Shown in pieces: positions 19,367 to 29,053 of a stretch of 64,000 nucleotides of DNA. The stretch spans positions 1 through 64,000 of IMG/VR virus record IMGVR_UViG_3300022187_000017; one strand, written 5' to 3'. The position numbers were made by a program, and so were the translations under genes. The stretch comes from a virus. Positions within the stretch are counted from its first letter, which is position 1. Each line of letters starts with the position of its first letter. The notes under the pieces were generated by a model. It searched no databases. It was not told where the DNA came from and worked only from the letters and a program-made list of their open reading frames with translations.

Positions 19367-19407
19367 TTGTTTTTCTTTTTATATAATCAATACCGAGCTT
19401 CAATCGG

Positions 19408-21060
19408 TTAGTCTAATATTGTGATTCCTTCACTCTTAGCAAATTCTCTAAGTCTTGGAGTTATTATACTTCCAGCCTCTAGAGCCATTAGATCACCTCT
19501 AACACCTTCAACTACATTTGATGTAGGATCTTCTGATTTCTGCAAGAATGCATCTGTCAACTTAGTTGCTAGAATATTTTTTTGCTTAGACACTGAATAA
19601 ACAGTCCCACCTAAAACATCAGCTTCATCTCCTTTGATGATCTCACCCGGCTTGGCAAGATACTCACTTGTAGTTACTGTCCTTGCCTCTAGTGGAGCAC
19701 CCTTTAATGCTTCTATCTCATCAGATAATCCTTTAATAAGAACTCCAACTGCTTGGAATTTCTCATCACTGGCTGTCTTATTCTTTTCTAAATGACCTGA
19801 GATCATTGTAGAAAGTCCTTTAATCAGGCTATCCTGATCTGTTGGCTCTACAACTTCCTCTTCAGTAGTTGCAGCTGTCTCAACTTCTTCTTCTTCTTCA
19901 ACTTCTTCTTCTTCAACTTCTTCTTCAACCTCTTCTACAACTTCTACAACTTCTTCTGTAGATAACGCTGTAATAGCTGCTAAACTTTTTTCTAGCTCAG
20001 ATTTTCTCTCAGCAATTTCTTCTGGAGACATCTCTGACAATTCCTTGCCACTGGCCATCTCAACAACTTCTTCTGTAGCATCATCCTCAACTACCTCAGT
20101 AGTTTGAGCCTTAACCACAGACAAAGCCTCTAATGCAGAATTGAAATCCTCATCTGATACTTTTTTTTCTGTGCCTGTATTTTCTGTTTGCATCTTTATT
20201 TTTTTGAAATTTAATACATAATTATAAACACTATCAGCTTGCTTCTGAGTAGTGCCTTTATATCGATTAAGTAGTAAATTAGTGAATTCAGACTTACTAA
20301 ACAACTTCTCTTCCGATTTTTTTTCTTTTTTTGTCTTAGAATAAGTCCCATTATCACACTTATGTATGTAACCAGCCTTCTCTAATTCATCTTTATCCTT
20401 GAATTCCTTACCATCATCACTCTTGTAAATCTCTGATTTAGTGTCAGTTTCAAGATCCTCTGGGATAAGTGCATCTGTTGATTCAGTGTCTGCTGCCTTC
20501 TGGATGATCCTACCATCTGTCCCTACTTTGAAGTCACCTAATGCATCAAAGTCTATGAGTTCACCTAATTTGAGACTCTTAGCTATCTCTGTAGTAGTTC
20601 CTAAGTTAATTGGATGAGGAGTGATTGCTAGATCAGTGATCATAGCTCTCTTGATTTTTTTCTTATCATTTGGATCAGTCTCTAGTACCTTACCTTCTAT
20701 AGAAAGACCTAGGCTTAATCCATTTTCTTGCATGGCCTTTGATAGAGCATAAACTTCCTCAGCCATCTTATGTCCTTTAAATAGATAGTAATCTACTTCT
20801 AGATTCCCCTCCTTATTTACTCCAGCAGATGTAGGCTTCCCTATAATGGACATGGGATTCTTCTTCCATTCATGATTCCAGTTGATCAGGCCATTCTTTA
20901 AGAAGTAGGCTAGTTCAAATCCTGATGGATCCAATGTATCACCCTGAGTATCCTTTTTAGGAGTAGAGGCTACACCCTTCATGAGCATAGTCCCATTCTT
21001 GCCTTCTCCTTTGGCCTTTATGAGGTCTATTCTTGTATTATAGCTGAATGTTCTTTCCAT
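19408..21060 (-). CDS. Prohead protease (XkdF/HK97-like) fused to capsid scaffold
   Basis: The product has 550 residues. The protease domain spans about 1-165: GVASTPKKDTQGD, NWNHEWKKNP with likely catalytic His63, GLSLGLSIEG with Ser118, and ITDLAITPHPIN (141-152). A charged linker follows, then a scaffold-like region rich in Glu, with a pure E/V run near 385-410. An in-frame ATG at 20193 (residue 290), preceded by an A-rich leader, could start a separate scaffold. The protein would assemble the procapsid and then cut itself and other head proteins. It lies directly upstream of the capsid gene. Confidence 0.85.
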   Translation of the reverse strand: MERTFSYNTRIDLIKAKGEGKNGTMLMKGVASTPKKDTQGDTLDPSGFELAYFLKNGLINWNHEWKKNPMSIIGKPTSAGVNKEGNLEVDYYLFKGHKMAEEVYALSKAMQENGLSLGLSIEGKVLETDPNDKKKIKRAMITDLAITPHPINLGTTTEIAKSLKLGELIDFDALGDFKVGTDGRIIQKAADTESTDALIPEDLETDTKSEIYKSDDGKEFKDKDELEKAGYIHKCDNGTYSKTKKEKKSEEKLFSKSEFTNLLLNRYKGTTQKQADSVYNYVLNFKKIKMQTENTGTEKKVSDEDFNSALEALSVVKAQTTEVVEDDATEEVVEMASGKELSEMSPEEIAERKSELEKSLAAITALSTEEVVEVVEEVEEEVEEEEVEEEEEVETAATTEEEVVEPTDQDSLIKGLSTMISGHLEKNKTASDEKFQAVGVLIKGLSDEIEALKGAPLEARTVTTSEYLAKPGEIIKGDEADVLGGTVYSVSKQKNILATKLTDAFLQKSEDPTSNVVEGVRGDLMALEAGSIITPRLREFAKSEGITILD

Positions 21061-21068
21061 TATAAATT

Positions 21069-21698
21069 TTAATATTTATGAATTAAGCAGGCTACTCCAA
21101 CAACCTCTACTGTTATATTTGCATCTGCATGAATTCTAATTTCACCCGGATTATCTAATGTCAATTCATTACCCATATATATAGCAGCTGTAGCTGACAA
21201 TTCATAAGTACCTGTACTTTTATAGCTCTCCCTAATTAAATGAACCTCATATTCTGAGACTCCAATTCCAAGAAATGCAGCTAAATGAACATCAGTGAAA
21301 TTACTTAGTGTTGTTACTATAACACTGACTCTAATTGTAATATGATCACCTAGGCTAAGTTGAGAGAAATCAAACTGATCATTATCAACATCCCATACAT
21401 CAGTAACCCCTATTGGAGGATAGAGCTTATTTGTATATGCTCCTTCTCCATCAATTGTTATCTTATGATCTGATCCATTCCCTGTTACTGCTATTGGAGT
21501 TGTTTGAGTTGCTAGATCATTATAATCTAGAGTCCCAATTTCTCTACCTCCAACACCTTCTTGAACAGCAACCTGCTCCCAGAGATATTTACCTTCTTCA
21601 ATTAACTGATTTGCCATGTCACCAGTTCCATGAATGTGAGATGATGTATCTTCCACCCATTTCTTGATTCTTTGAGATAATTCAGTTGTAATTGGCAT
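21069..21698 (-). CDS. Hypothetical head decoration/fibre protein
   Basis: This 209-residue protein has a helical N-terminus (about 1-45) and a beta-rich C-terminal domain (about 70-209) with regular strands such as HITIRVSVIVTTL and YELSATAAIYMG, suggesting a jelly-roll or Ig-like decoration domain. It lies 8 bases upstream of the protease. No enzyme motif is visible. A role on the capsid surface is inferred from location. Confidence 0.6.
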   Translation of the reverse strand: MPITTELSQRIKKWVEDTSSHIHGTGDMANQLIEEGKYLWEQVAVQEGVGGREIGTLDYNDLATQTTPIAVTGNGSDHKITIDGEGAYTNKLYPPIGVTDVWDVDNDQFDFSQLSLGDHITIRVSVIVTTLSNFTDVHLAAFLGIGVSEYEVHLIRESYKSTGTYELSATAAIYMGNELTLDNPGEIRIHADANITVEVVGVACLIHKY

Positions 21699-21767
21699 TA
21701 TTATAAGGTATTAATACTAGGGACACCCGAAGATATCCCTAGAATTCTTTTTAACTAAAGGTAGCTA

Positions 21768-22313
21768 TTATGCTCCCTGAGCCCAGATTCCTGTAGAGGA
21801 AAGGATAATCCATGCACTAGTCCCAGTTACACCAGTTCCTATAAGAACTGCTGAATCCCCAAGTAAGGCTGTTGCTTTAGTAAGGATGAAATCTTTATCA
21901 ACTGTACCATCCATTTGAACAACTGTAGCTGCTAATGTGACAGTACCTGCTATACCATCAGCTGCATCTGGACTGATTGTTATGATGTTGTTACCATCTG
22001 CTCCTACATTACCAACTCTCACCAATAGACCTGCTACTGTTGGAGGTAAGGTGATTGTTTTAGCATCAGTTCCCATAGTGATCAACTTGTTATGATCAGC
22101 TACTGTTACTGTATAATCATCAACTAAGGCTATAATGCCTTGAGGAGAATCCACCTGTCCTGCTGCTGCTATTGCAGCTGATGTGTCACCTACTGGCAAC
22201 ATAGCCTCTAATACTGTTGCTATTTCTTCGCTAATTGCATCTGTTCCTCCTGAATTGGAGACAATTTTATAAAATGCATCTAGTAATTTCTGTGTGTTTG
22301 CTGCTATAGCCAT
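21768..22313 (-). CDS. Head fibre/decoration protein with shared N-terminal module
   Basis: The product has 181 residues. Residues 1-45 carry a helical module (NTQKLLDAFYKIVSNSGGTD, AISEEI) that recurs at the N-terminus of three proteins in the 37-43 kb fibre cluster. The rest (about 65-181) is a beta-rich Thr/Gly domain (HNKLITMGTDAKTITLPP...) of the type found in phage fibres and decoration proteins. The shared module may anchor these proteins to the virion. It ends with a 69-base gap before the next gene. Confidence 0.65.
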   Translation of the reverse strand: MAIAANTQKLLDAFYKIVSNSGGTDAISEEIATVLEAMLPVGDTSAAIAAAGQVDSPQGIIALVDDYTVTVADHNKLITMGTDAKTITLPPTVAGLLVRVGNVGADGNNIITISPDAADGIAGTVTLAATVVQMDGTVDKDFILTKATALLGDSAVLIGTGVTGTSAWIILSSTGIWAQGA

Positions 22314-22338
22314 ATCTAATTTTTATTTAATTTTGTTT

Positions 22339-22638
22339 TTAATATCCTGCAAAAGTTCCTGTTGAATCTCCATCAGAGAAGATAACTGTAAAACTACCAT
22401 CAGCCTCTGTGACATCTAATATGTTTGCTACAGATCCTGCTTCATCTATATTTAATGGAACTCCCATTTTATTTAATTGATCAATCCCAGTCCCTTTAAT
22501 ATCATAGATACAAGAGATTGCTCCACTGCCTAAATTGGCAGCTAGATCAGCTACTGAGTCTCTTATGTCAGCTACGATTTGGACATCTATCAATGTATAT
22601 CCTCCACCTGCTGCACGTTGTAATGTTATTGTTTTCAT
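22339..22638 (-). CDS. Small hypothetical head protein
   Basis: The 99-residue product begins MKTITLQRAAGGG. I prefer this ATG (22638) to one 45 bases upstream because a terminator-like hairpin occupies 22663-22678. The protein is beta-rich and acidic, ending DGDSTGTFAGY. It is in the head operon between decoration-like and coiled-coil proteins. No family is recognised. Confidence 0.55.
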   Translation of the reverse strand: MKTITLQRAAGGGYTLIDVQIVADIRDSVADLAANLGSGAISCIYDIKGTGIDQLNKMGVPLNIDEAGSVANILDVTEADGSFTVIFSDGDSTGTFAGY

Positions 22639-22662
22639 AGTTAAAATTTTAAAACACCAAAA

Positions 22663-22678
22663 GAGGCTCAATGGCCTC
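22663..22678 (-). terminator. Short terminator-like hairpin
   Basis: GAGGC and GCCTC form a 5-bp stem with a 6-base loop; on the minus strand it is followed by TTTTGG. It lies between the coiled-coil gene and the 99-residue gene. The stem is short, so termination may be partial. Confidence 0.45.
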
Positions 22679-22738
22679 CCCATTCACTCTCTTCAATCTC
22701 ACAATTAAAGTAATATAATAAAAAACTATCTAACTATG

Positions 22739-23026
22739 TTACTTTTTCAATAATTCTTTACCAACTTTTTCTAATATAGCCTCAGTATTGAATTTTTTAT
22801 TCTGAGATTCTACTGTGATTTCTAGTTTTTTTACTAAACTTCCTGCATCTACTATAATAGACTTTAAGTTAGATATCTCATCATCTCTCTCCTCTAACCT
22901 TCTAATGATTCTCTCTATACCATTAGCTAGATGTTGTTTTTGAAGTGAGAGATCTAAGATCTCACCTTCCAATTGCTTAATTCTTCTCTTCTTGGCTCCA
23001 AAGAACCCAATGACTCTATTTATCAT
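22739..23026 (-). CDS. Small coiled-coil protein
   Basis: This 95-residue protein is almost entirely coiled coil (about 18-80, with heptad-like Leu/Ile spacing) after a short basic N-terminus. It overlaps the MuF-like gene stop by 4 bases (ATGA), indicating coupling. It could be a small scaffold or assembly factor for the head. No family is recognised. Confidence 0.6.
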   Translation of the reverse strand: MINRVIGFFGAKKRRIKQLEGEILDLSLQKQHLANGIERIIRRLEERDDEISNLKSIIVDAGSLVKKLEITVESQNKKFNTEAILEKVGKELLKK

Positions 23027-23985
23027 ACGCTTATTTTTTTATCTCCTATTGTTATTTCTACCTTACTCTTTCTGGCCACTTTTGGCTTATATTTATCTGT
23101 TAGTTTGAAGTCATTACCATTCCACTCCCACTCTCCTGCAGTTAATGCTGTCCTAGTCATTCCAAATGGAGGCCTCTGTAATGTACATCTGCACCATGGA
23201 TGAACTGGCCCTATTACTGGCAGCCAATTACCTACCTTCTTACCTACATTGGTGCCATTAGCTTTCAATTCTGCTAATGTGAATAGTTTAGGTTCTGATC
23301 CTACACCTCCTGTAAGAAGTAATCTTGTACAGTGATGGCACGCTCCAGCATACACATCTTTATAAACCAGTGCCTGATCTCCACCTTCCCTCATCATATT
23401 CATGGATCTACCTTCATCAAATGCTGTATGAAGTACAAAGTCAGCTATTCTTCCTAGATCTCTATGCCACTTCCCAGTTCTATGACCTATATCAGATACT
23501 ACTGCATTGACATATTTCCTATCTTCTATGGCCTTCTTAGCTGCATCGATCACTAGAGTTGAGTGAGTAACTGTATGTTTTATCTTATCTGCATTCACCA
23601 GAGCATTCCTGACATCACCTTTGATGTTCATAGCTGTCCTCCTTAACTCTCCTGCCATTTGAATATTTAACGATTGTAGAGCTGATTTCTGGAGCTTATT
23701 TAAAGGAAAGACCTTACCAGTCTCTATATGGTTCTTTAGTGCAGCAAATGTCATCCCTTTAGCCACAGAATCCCCTAATGCATCTGATAGGATGCCAAAT
23801 CTGAATGCCTGATTAACATTGTATGAAGTTCTCTTGATCTGAGCTAAATTTACACCAGCATTTGACAATGTAGCCTTCTCACCTTCTGTTAGAAAATCAG
23901 ATCCTACATGATGTGCCATAAAAGTCAGAGAGTACTTATCAATGACTCCTAACAACTCCTCTATCTGTTGTGGTGTTAATTTCAT
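23023..23985 (-). CDS. MuF-like phage head morphogenesis protein
   Basis: The 320-residue product carries the MuF C-terminal signature: DVYAGACHHCTRL (CHHC at 216-219) followed about 45 residues later by PVHPWCRCTL (262-267). The Cys/His set probably binds a metal. The N-terminal two thirds is helical. MuF proteins bind the portal or capsid interior and are packaged in small numbers. It follows a 37-residue microprotein with a TAATG overlap. Confidence 0.85.
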   Translation of the reverse strand: MKLTPQQIEELLGVIDKYSLTFMAHHVGSDFLTEGEKATLSNAGVNLAQIKRTSYNVNQAFRFGILSDALGDSVAKGMTFAALKNHIETGKVFPLNKLQKSALQSLNIQMAGELRRTAMNIKGDVRNALVNADKIKHTVTHSTLVIDAAKKAIEDRKYVNAVVSDIGHRTGKWHRDLGRIADFVLHTAFDEGRSMNMMREGGDQALVYKDVYAGACHHCTRLLLTGGVGSEPKLFTLAELKANGTNVGKKVGNWLPVIGPVHPWCRCTLQRPPFGMTRTALTAGEWEWNGNDFKLTDKYKPKVARKSKVEITIGDKKISV

Positions 23986-24098
23986 TACAGAAATCTACGC
24001 TTACTATTCCAAGTAGTCCCTTTAGCCTTATTCATATGCTGCAGAGATGATCTCTTATTATTCTGATCCTTTTTTACTGCTCCTGTTATTGTATTCAT
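23985..24098 (-). CDS. 37-residue basic microprotein
   Basis: ATG at 24098-24096 opens a frame of 37 codons ending in TAA, which shares bases with the ATG of the MuF-like gene (TAATG). The product (MNTITGAVKKDQ...TTWNSKRRFL) is basic and soluble. The stop-start overlap, the absence of any other frame and its place in a tight operon support a real gene. No function is recognised. Confidence 0.6.
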   Translation of the reverse strand: MNTITGAVKKDQNNKRSSLQHMNKAKGTTWNSKRRFL

Positions 24099-24110
24099 AG
24101 CTTAATTTTA

Positions 24111-27100
24111 TTAGCCTAGCAATATAGTGAAAGATTGTTGTATATCCAAATTGTCACCCCACTTTAATGATTTTATGATATGCTTGTTCTCTGATAGGAA
24201 CTTCTCAACCAGTGGTTTAATTTCATCATTGAATGTTTTAGCACTTGCATAATTTGGAGCACTCACATATGGGACTCCATCTTTATCCCCACCTCTGATG
24301 GCTCCACCACCTCTGGTATTGTGTGCATGATATTGTTCTAATGCTCTTGCAAAACACTCCTTGGTAGAGTTGGTATACTTACTATTTGACTTAGCATTCA
24401 TACCTCTTCTGAATGCTATAGCTAATTGCCCTGCTGTAGATTCAAAATTATCACTGGCATAATTAGATCCCTCTCCTGTTGCATCATCTAAAAAGTGTGC
24501 TACTTCATGCCCAAATGTAAAATTGAGCTGATCATCACCAAGTTTATTTGTTACCCCTATAGCCTTGAAGGAAGGATAATAAACTCCTATAGCAGTTTTA
24601 GCATACATATATGTAGTTCCTGCATGTGATATTGTAAGGTCATTTTTGTTGGCCAATTCCTTTAGTGTACCAAATGATCCCTGTACATCTCCCCATGCAG
24701 ACTTCAACTGTTCAACTTGAGCTGGCTGGATCTTAGATCCATTCTGCCTCTTAATCATTATACCACTATCTTTCTTCAACATATCATCTCTTCCTGACTT
24801 ACCATAAGATGTTTCTAGAGCCTTAGTTCTGATCTCTGAAACTTCTTCTCTCCTGATAGAAATATCATTGATCTTCCAGTCTAACATCTCTCTATAGTTA
24901 CTCCATGAGCTCCATGCATCTGCATGTGCATATGAAGTACCATAACTATGCTGTCCTCTCCTGAGAATCTCACCCTTTTTAGTTTTTCTCTTAGCATTTG
25001 GATCCACAAATCTCTCATACATTGAGTGAAATGAGCTTGCCATGTGCCTATCATCAAATTTAGCCTTTAATCTTTTCAGACCATGCTTTTTAATTGGCTT
25101 ATATAATTTTTCACGTTCTTTCCATGGCATTGCATCCCACTGTTCTTTTGTGATTTGCTTCTTTACTTTTGCTGGAATTGAATGATATAGATTCTTTTGA
25201 TCCATATACCTCTGCCTAGTTGACTCTGGAAGTCCTTCCCAGTGATCTAGTGATCTTTTATTCTTCCTATCTCTGTCAGCTATCATTTGCCCTTTCTCCA
25301 TAGTCTCATACCAGTTCTGAGTTAGAACTAGCTGATCTAATGTCAATGCTACATACCCTATTTCCTTTGGATCATACTCCCCTTTCTTCTGGCCATACCC
25401 TGCCTTATCTGGCATAGATTCTTCACTATATCCATTGGCAGCAATCATATATTTATTTGGGCCTACTCTAATTGAATCAAATATAAACCCTTTTCTTCTG
25501 AATGCATCTGTATCTATATCTGGAATGAAATTTGGCCTTTCCATATCTAGAATAGTTTTCTCATCATATAGAATGTTATCTGCAGTGTCAATTCCTGAGA
25601 AATCTGGCACATGATCATGCTTAGTGCCAATTGCATCAGTAACTTCTATAATTGTACCTCCATTGGCTGTAGCTAATGCAGCATTCTTTTGATGAATGAT
25701 CTGAAGATCTAGTTTCCTAGTTTTCATCCTATTCTCCATTCTATTACTACTATACTCTGACCTTTTAGAGAAATCTTTAGATTCTCTCTCTAAATTACTT
25801 AACCTATCGATCTTACTCTGATACTCATCTCTCTCCTTGATCATTGCAGCTAATTTTGACTGCTCCTTCTTAACCATCTTACCCTTAACTGTTTTGAATG
25901 CCTGCTTGAAATCATTAATTTCCTCCTCAGATAGATTTGCAATAGTCTCCTCTGCTGCTTTTTTGGCTGCAGCCATAGTTTCTGCCTGCTTTTTATCTTC
26001 TGCCTTCCTATTAGCATTTGCCTCTTCCCTTGCTTTTTTCTGTGCCTGTAGTTCCTTTAGCTGCTTATCAATACTTTCTTTAGTGGCTCCAGCCATCCCT
26101 AATTTCTTAGCTGCCTCTTCACGTTCACGTTTTTTCTTTGCCTCTGGAGTTTCCTCTGGTTTATTCTTTTTTAATGCCTCTGAGATCTTTCTTTTAGTCT
26201 CCTCTGACATTGCCTGTCTTTTCTTGTTATATGAATCCTTCAGATCTGGATATGTAGATAGAACACTATCCTTCATCTTCTCCCCATTATTCACAGCTTT
26301 ACTCACAGCCTGATAGTGAGCATATACTAGCTTTCTGATGAGCTGCTTCTTAGTTAATCCCTCAGTTGATACAGTAGGCTTCCCAGATGAAGATCCTCCA
26401 CTAGAAGTACTCCCTGTACTTTTTGGCTCTTTGTTGATTGATGCAATGGCTGTATCTATCTCTGCCTGATCTATACCATGCATAGACATATATTCACTTA
26501 GAGAATAATTGTGAAGATTCTCAATTGGTTTTATTCCAAATAATTGCTTTCTAGATGGGACTCTATTGCTCTCATTTGTGTTATTTAGAATTTCAGATAT
26601 CTTTTTATTGTTTGTTTCAGCTGGCACATCCATTACCTTCTCATCTACTCCATTCAGATCACCCTCTGCAGTCTTTACATTATACCTAGCTCCATTTTTA
26701 TCTGGAATAACCTCTGATATCTTACCCTTCTCTCCTCCAACATCTACACTTGTACCTACTGGAAGTGCATTCTTTTGACTTATAATCTCATCTGCCTTAT
26801 CTGGATCCTTCTGTAATGATGCAATTCCACCTAATACTTGACTTAAAAACTTAACAGGGAATACCCATCCTTTGAGCTTTCCGTTGAAGGATCCTACACC
26901 AACCTCTTTCTTAATAGTTTGGAATGTGGCTTTATTTGCATATGTGTCCCCAGTTATCAGAACTGCCTTATCTGAATATCTCTCCACATTCATTCCAGCA
27001 ACATCCTCAGCAATTAGATCACCAACTGGCACATTCTTAGATAGTCCCTGCTTAGAAGTCTCATCACCCTCTCTTACCCATACAGTAGTTTGATGTACTT

Positions 27101-27617
27101 TACCATTTCTAGTAACCCACACTCTCTTTTGGACTAATCCGGGTTTGAATCCCTTCTCAATACCTAGTGCCTCAAATGCTGTACCTTTATCCATTGACTT
27201 GCTTATATTTTTATCTCCTGCATTTCTATAAAGTCTATCTATAGCCTCCTGCTTATTATACCCCAAAAAGGAATTATGCCCATATGTATGTGTACTTTTC
27301 ACAGCCTCTCCCCAGAACCCTTTACTATCCTTCTTCACCTCTATCCACTCAGACTCTCCATCTGTTTCTAACCTTTGGATATATTTATCTTTACCCTTGA
27401 TGCTTATCCCATATACAGGCATTTCCATATCTGGCCTGTCCACTATGGTAGCTTTACCTTCAGTAAGAAGTTTCTTTTTAGATGCACTTTTCTTCTCTGG
27501 AACCCAGCCTTTAGCTGTTTTAACTACAGGAGAGCCTCCATGAGTTCTTTTGGTTCCTATTGGAAGTGCCTTCCCTCCCTTTAATATATTAAATGCATCA
27601 TTCTCATCCATTACCAA
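24111..27617 (-). CDS. Large polyvalent virion-associated protein with LPD1/zincin-like C-terminus
   Basis: This 1168-residue protein is Lys/Glu-rich. It opens with the repeated GGKALPIGT...AKGWVPEKK module (13-43). Residues 160-187 form a second small beta module (KRVWVTRNGKVHQTTVWV). Residues 217-254 (VLITGDTYANKATF, GSFNGKLKGWVFP) match a small domain found in large polyvalent proteins. Near 470-485, MSEETKRKISEALKK looks like a NUMOD3 helix, and a coiled coil extends to about 600. The C-terminus has HEVAH (1037-1041) and ECFARALEQY (1087-1096), as in LPD1/zincin-like domains. It is probably packaged and injected, but the substrate is unknown. Confidence 0.7.
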   Translation of the reverse strand: MVMDENDAFNILKGGKALPIGTKRTHGGSPVVKTAKGWVPEKKSASKKKLLTEGKATIVDRPDMEMPVYGISIKGKDKYIQRLETDGESEWIEVKKDSKGFWGEAVKSTHTYGHNSFLGYNKQEAIDRLYRNAGDKNISKSMDKGTAFEALGIEKGFKPGLVQKRVWVTRNGKVHQTTVWVREGDETSKQGLSKNVPVGDLIAEDVAGMNVERYSDKAVLITGDTYANKATFQTIKKEVGVGSFNGKLKGWVFPVKFLSQVLGGIASLQKDPDKADEIISQKNALPVGTSVDVGGEKGKISEVIPDKNGARYNVKTAEGDLNGVDEKVMDVPAETNNKKISEILNNTNESNRVPSRKQLFGIKPIENLHNYSLSEYMSMHGIDQAEIDTAIASINKEPKSTGSTSSGGSSSGKPTVSTEGLTKKQLIRKLVYAHYQAVSKAVNNGEKMKDSVLSTYPDLKDSYNKKRQAMSEETKRKISEALKKNKPEETPEAKKKREREEAAKKLGMAGATKESIDKQLKELQAQKKAREEANANRKAEDKKQAETMAAAKKAAEETIANLSEEEINDFKQAFKTVKGKMVKKEQSKLAAMIKERDEYQSKIDRLSNLERESKDFSKRSEYSSNRMENRMKTRKLDLQIIHQKNAALATANGGTIIEVTDAIGTKHDHVPDFSGIDTADNILYDEKTILDMERPNFIPDIDTDAFRRKGFIFDSIRVGPNKYMIAANGYSEESMPDKAGYGQKKGEYDPKEIGYVALTLDQLVLTQNWYETMEKGQMIADRDRKNKRSLDHWEGLPESTRQRYMDQKNLYHSIPAKVKKQITKEQWDAMPWKEREKLYKPIKKHGLKRLKAKFDDRHMASSFHSMYERFVDPNAKRKTKKGEILRRGQHSYGTSYAHADAWSSWSNYREMLDWKINDISIRREEVSEIRTKALETSYGKSGRDDMLKKDSGIMIKRQNGSKIQPAQVEQLKSAWGDVQGSFGTLKELANKNDLTISHAGTTYMYAKTAIGVYYPSFKAIGVTNKLGDDQLNFTFGHEVAHFLDDATGEGSNYASDNFESTAGQLAIAFRRGMNAKSNSKYTNSTKECFARALEQYHAHNTRGGGAIRGGDKDGVPYVSAPNYASAKTFNDEIKPLVEKFLSENKHIIKSLKWGDNLDIQQSFTILLG

Positions 27618-29053
27618 GTTTTATATGCTGTTAATTCATACCTCCCTGAATCCATTCTGTAGATTGCTACATGAATATTTCTATTCATTGCCTTACCACT
27701 CTTACTTTTGACTGGCTTACCATCTTTCAATAATGGAAGAGTAGCACTCTTAGTAGTTCCATAAGAAACACCACCACTACCATACTGTAAATTTAATGCA
27801 TCTTCATCTACTGTAAACCCATGCTTCTTAGCCTCAGTTCTAACCTGATCTAATGCTCCTGATAGAGTCTCAAAGTAGGTATCACTGCTCTTAAATGATG
27901 ATTTTTTAGCTGGTTTAGCTACTGCTTTTGCTGGATATGACTTCGCTGCTGGATCCTTAGCTTTTGGAGCTGTCTCCTTAGACAATATAGCTGAGAATGT
28001 AACTTTATTATTCCCCTTATATGCTGAAGTCTCTAAATTTATAGATCCACCACCAACATAAATTGTTTTCATTGATGTTTTATTACCACCACTTCTATCA
28101 ACTCCATGTTCTTTATAGAAATTTTTGACTTTATCTATCATACCACTAGGCAGATCTCCACTAAAAGTATACCTTGTATGATCATCGTTATACTCTTTTT
28201 TAGAATTTTTCAATAACCATGATACTTGATTATTTCCCTTAACTTCTTTCTCAGTTAAAGATACCTTCTTTCCATCATGGTATCTTTCTAACTCTTTGGG
28301 AGGCTTCCCTACCTTAAACATATGATTAATATCCTCCTGAGTAGAGTGAACATAACCCTTCCCACCTAATGGATTTGCATTAACAAAATGAGTTTTACCT
28401 CCTTTTGATTTTTCTTTAGCTACATTAGTAACTGCCTCTTTAGAATGGAGATCTTTATCAGATAAATTCTTCCCAAGAGTTGCTGCTTTAGGAGCTTCTT
28501 TCTTCTCTCTATTAGCAATATATTCATTATATGCTTTAAGTCTTATCTCATTTTGAGCTATATCATATTTATTACCTGTCTCTTTGTTATATGCGAGATT
28601 CCTCTTTACAATCTCTCTTATAGCCTTAGCATCCTTGATGCTATCATCTTTATGTCTATATTCAATACCTTGAAGTGTTATTCTATGGTTCTTTTCATCC
28701 TGAGACTCCTCTTTCTTACTAGCTCCAGCTACTTTTGCAGACTTAGCATTACTTCTAACCATAGATTCTCCAAACTTTTCAGCTGCAGATCTAGTTCTTT
28801 TCTCCTCCTGCACATTCCCATCTTTATCTATAACCTGATAGATTGTCTTACTACCAACTTTTCTTTCATTGATTGTGAATCCATCTCCACCTTTCTTACC
28901 CTTCTTTTCTGGAACCCACCCCTTAGCAGTTTTTTCAACATGGACTCCACCATGTACTCTTTTGGTACCTATAGGTAAGGCCTTGCCTCCCTTAATTATC
29001 ATATCTGCCTCAGCTAGATTATGTAACTCTGCTATGTTTAATTCTTTACTCAT
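27611..29053 (-). CDS. Large basic protein with N-terminal GGKALP module
   Basis: The product has 480 residues. Residues 18-50 carry the GGKALPIGT...AKGWVPEKK module, nearly identical to an internal copy in the upstream protein and related to the start of the downstream one. The rest is Lys-rich and includes a charged helical section (about 95-205) and a beta-rich C-terminal part. No catalytic motif is visible. Its ends overlap both neighbours by a few bases, so the three are translated together. A virion or injected protein is likely. Confidence 0.65.
   Translation of the reverse strand: MSKELNIAELHNLAEADMIIKGGKALPIGTKRVHGGVHVEKTAKGWVPEKKGKKGGDGFTINERKVGSKTIYQVIDKDGNVQEEKRTRSAAEKFGESMVRSNAKSAKVAGASKKEESQDEKNHRITLQGIEYRHKDDSIKDAKAIREIVKRNLAYNKETGNKYDIAQNEIRLKAYNEYIANREKKEAPKAATLGKNLSDKDLHSKEAVTNVAKEKSKGGKTHFVNANPLGGKGYVHSTQEDINHMFKVGKPPKELERYHDGKKVSLTEKEVKGNNQVSWLLKNSKKEYNDDHTRYTFSGDLPSGMIDKVKNFYKEHGVDRSGGNKTSMKTIYVGGGSINLETSAYKGNNKVTFSAILSKETAPKAKDPAAKSYPAKAVAKPAKKSSFKSSDTYFETLSGALDQVRTEAKKHGFTVDEDALNLQYGSGGVSYGTTKSATLPLLKDGKPVKSKSGKAMNRNIHVAIYRMDSGRYELTAYKTW

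Noticed and set aside
19392-19408. Short hairpin (ACCGA/TCGGT) between protease and capsid genes as a terminator
   Set aside because: The stem is only 5 bp and no T run follows; it may be a leader stem but does not support a terminator call.
25837-26313. Plus-strand frame of 158 codons rich in Phe, Ser and Ala
   Set aside because: It is the antisense of the Lys/Glu-rich coiled-coil part of the polyvalent protein; such antisense frames stay open because Lys and Glu codons read as Phe, Leu and Ser.
24111-27617. NUMOD3-like helix considered as evidence of a homing endonuclease
   Set aside because: No GIY-YIG or HNH catalytic domain is visible, and the helix sits in a long coiled-coil protein whose other parts fit a virion-associated polyprotein.
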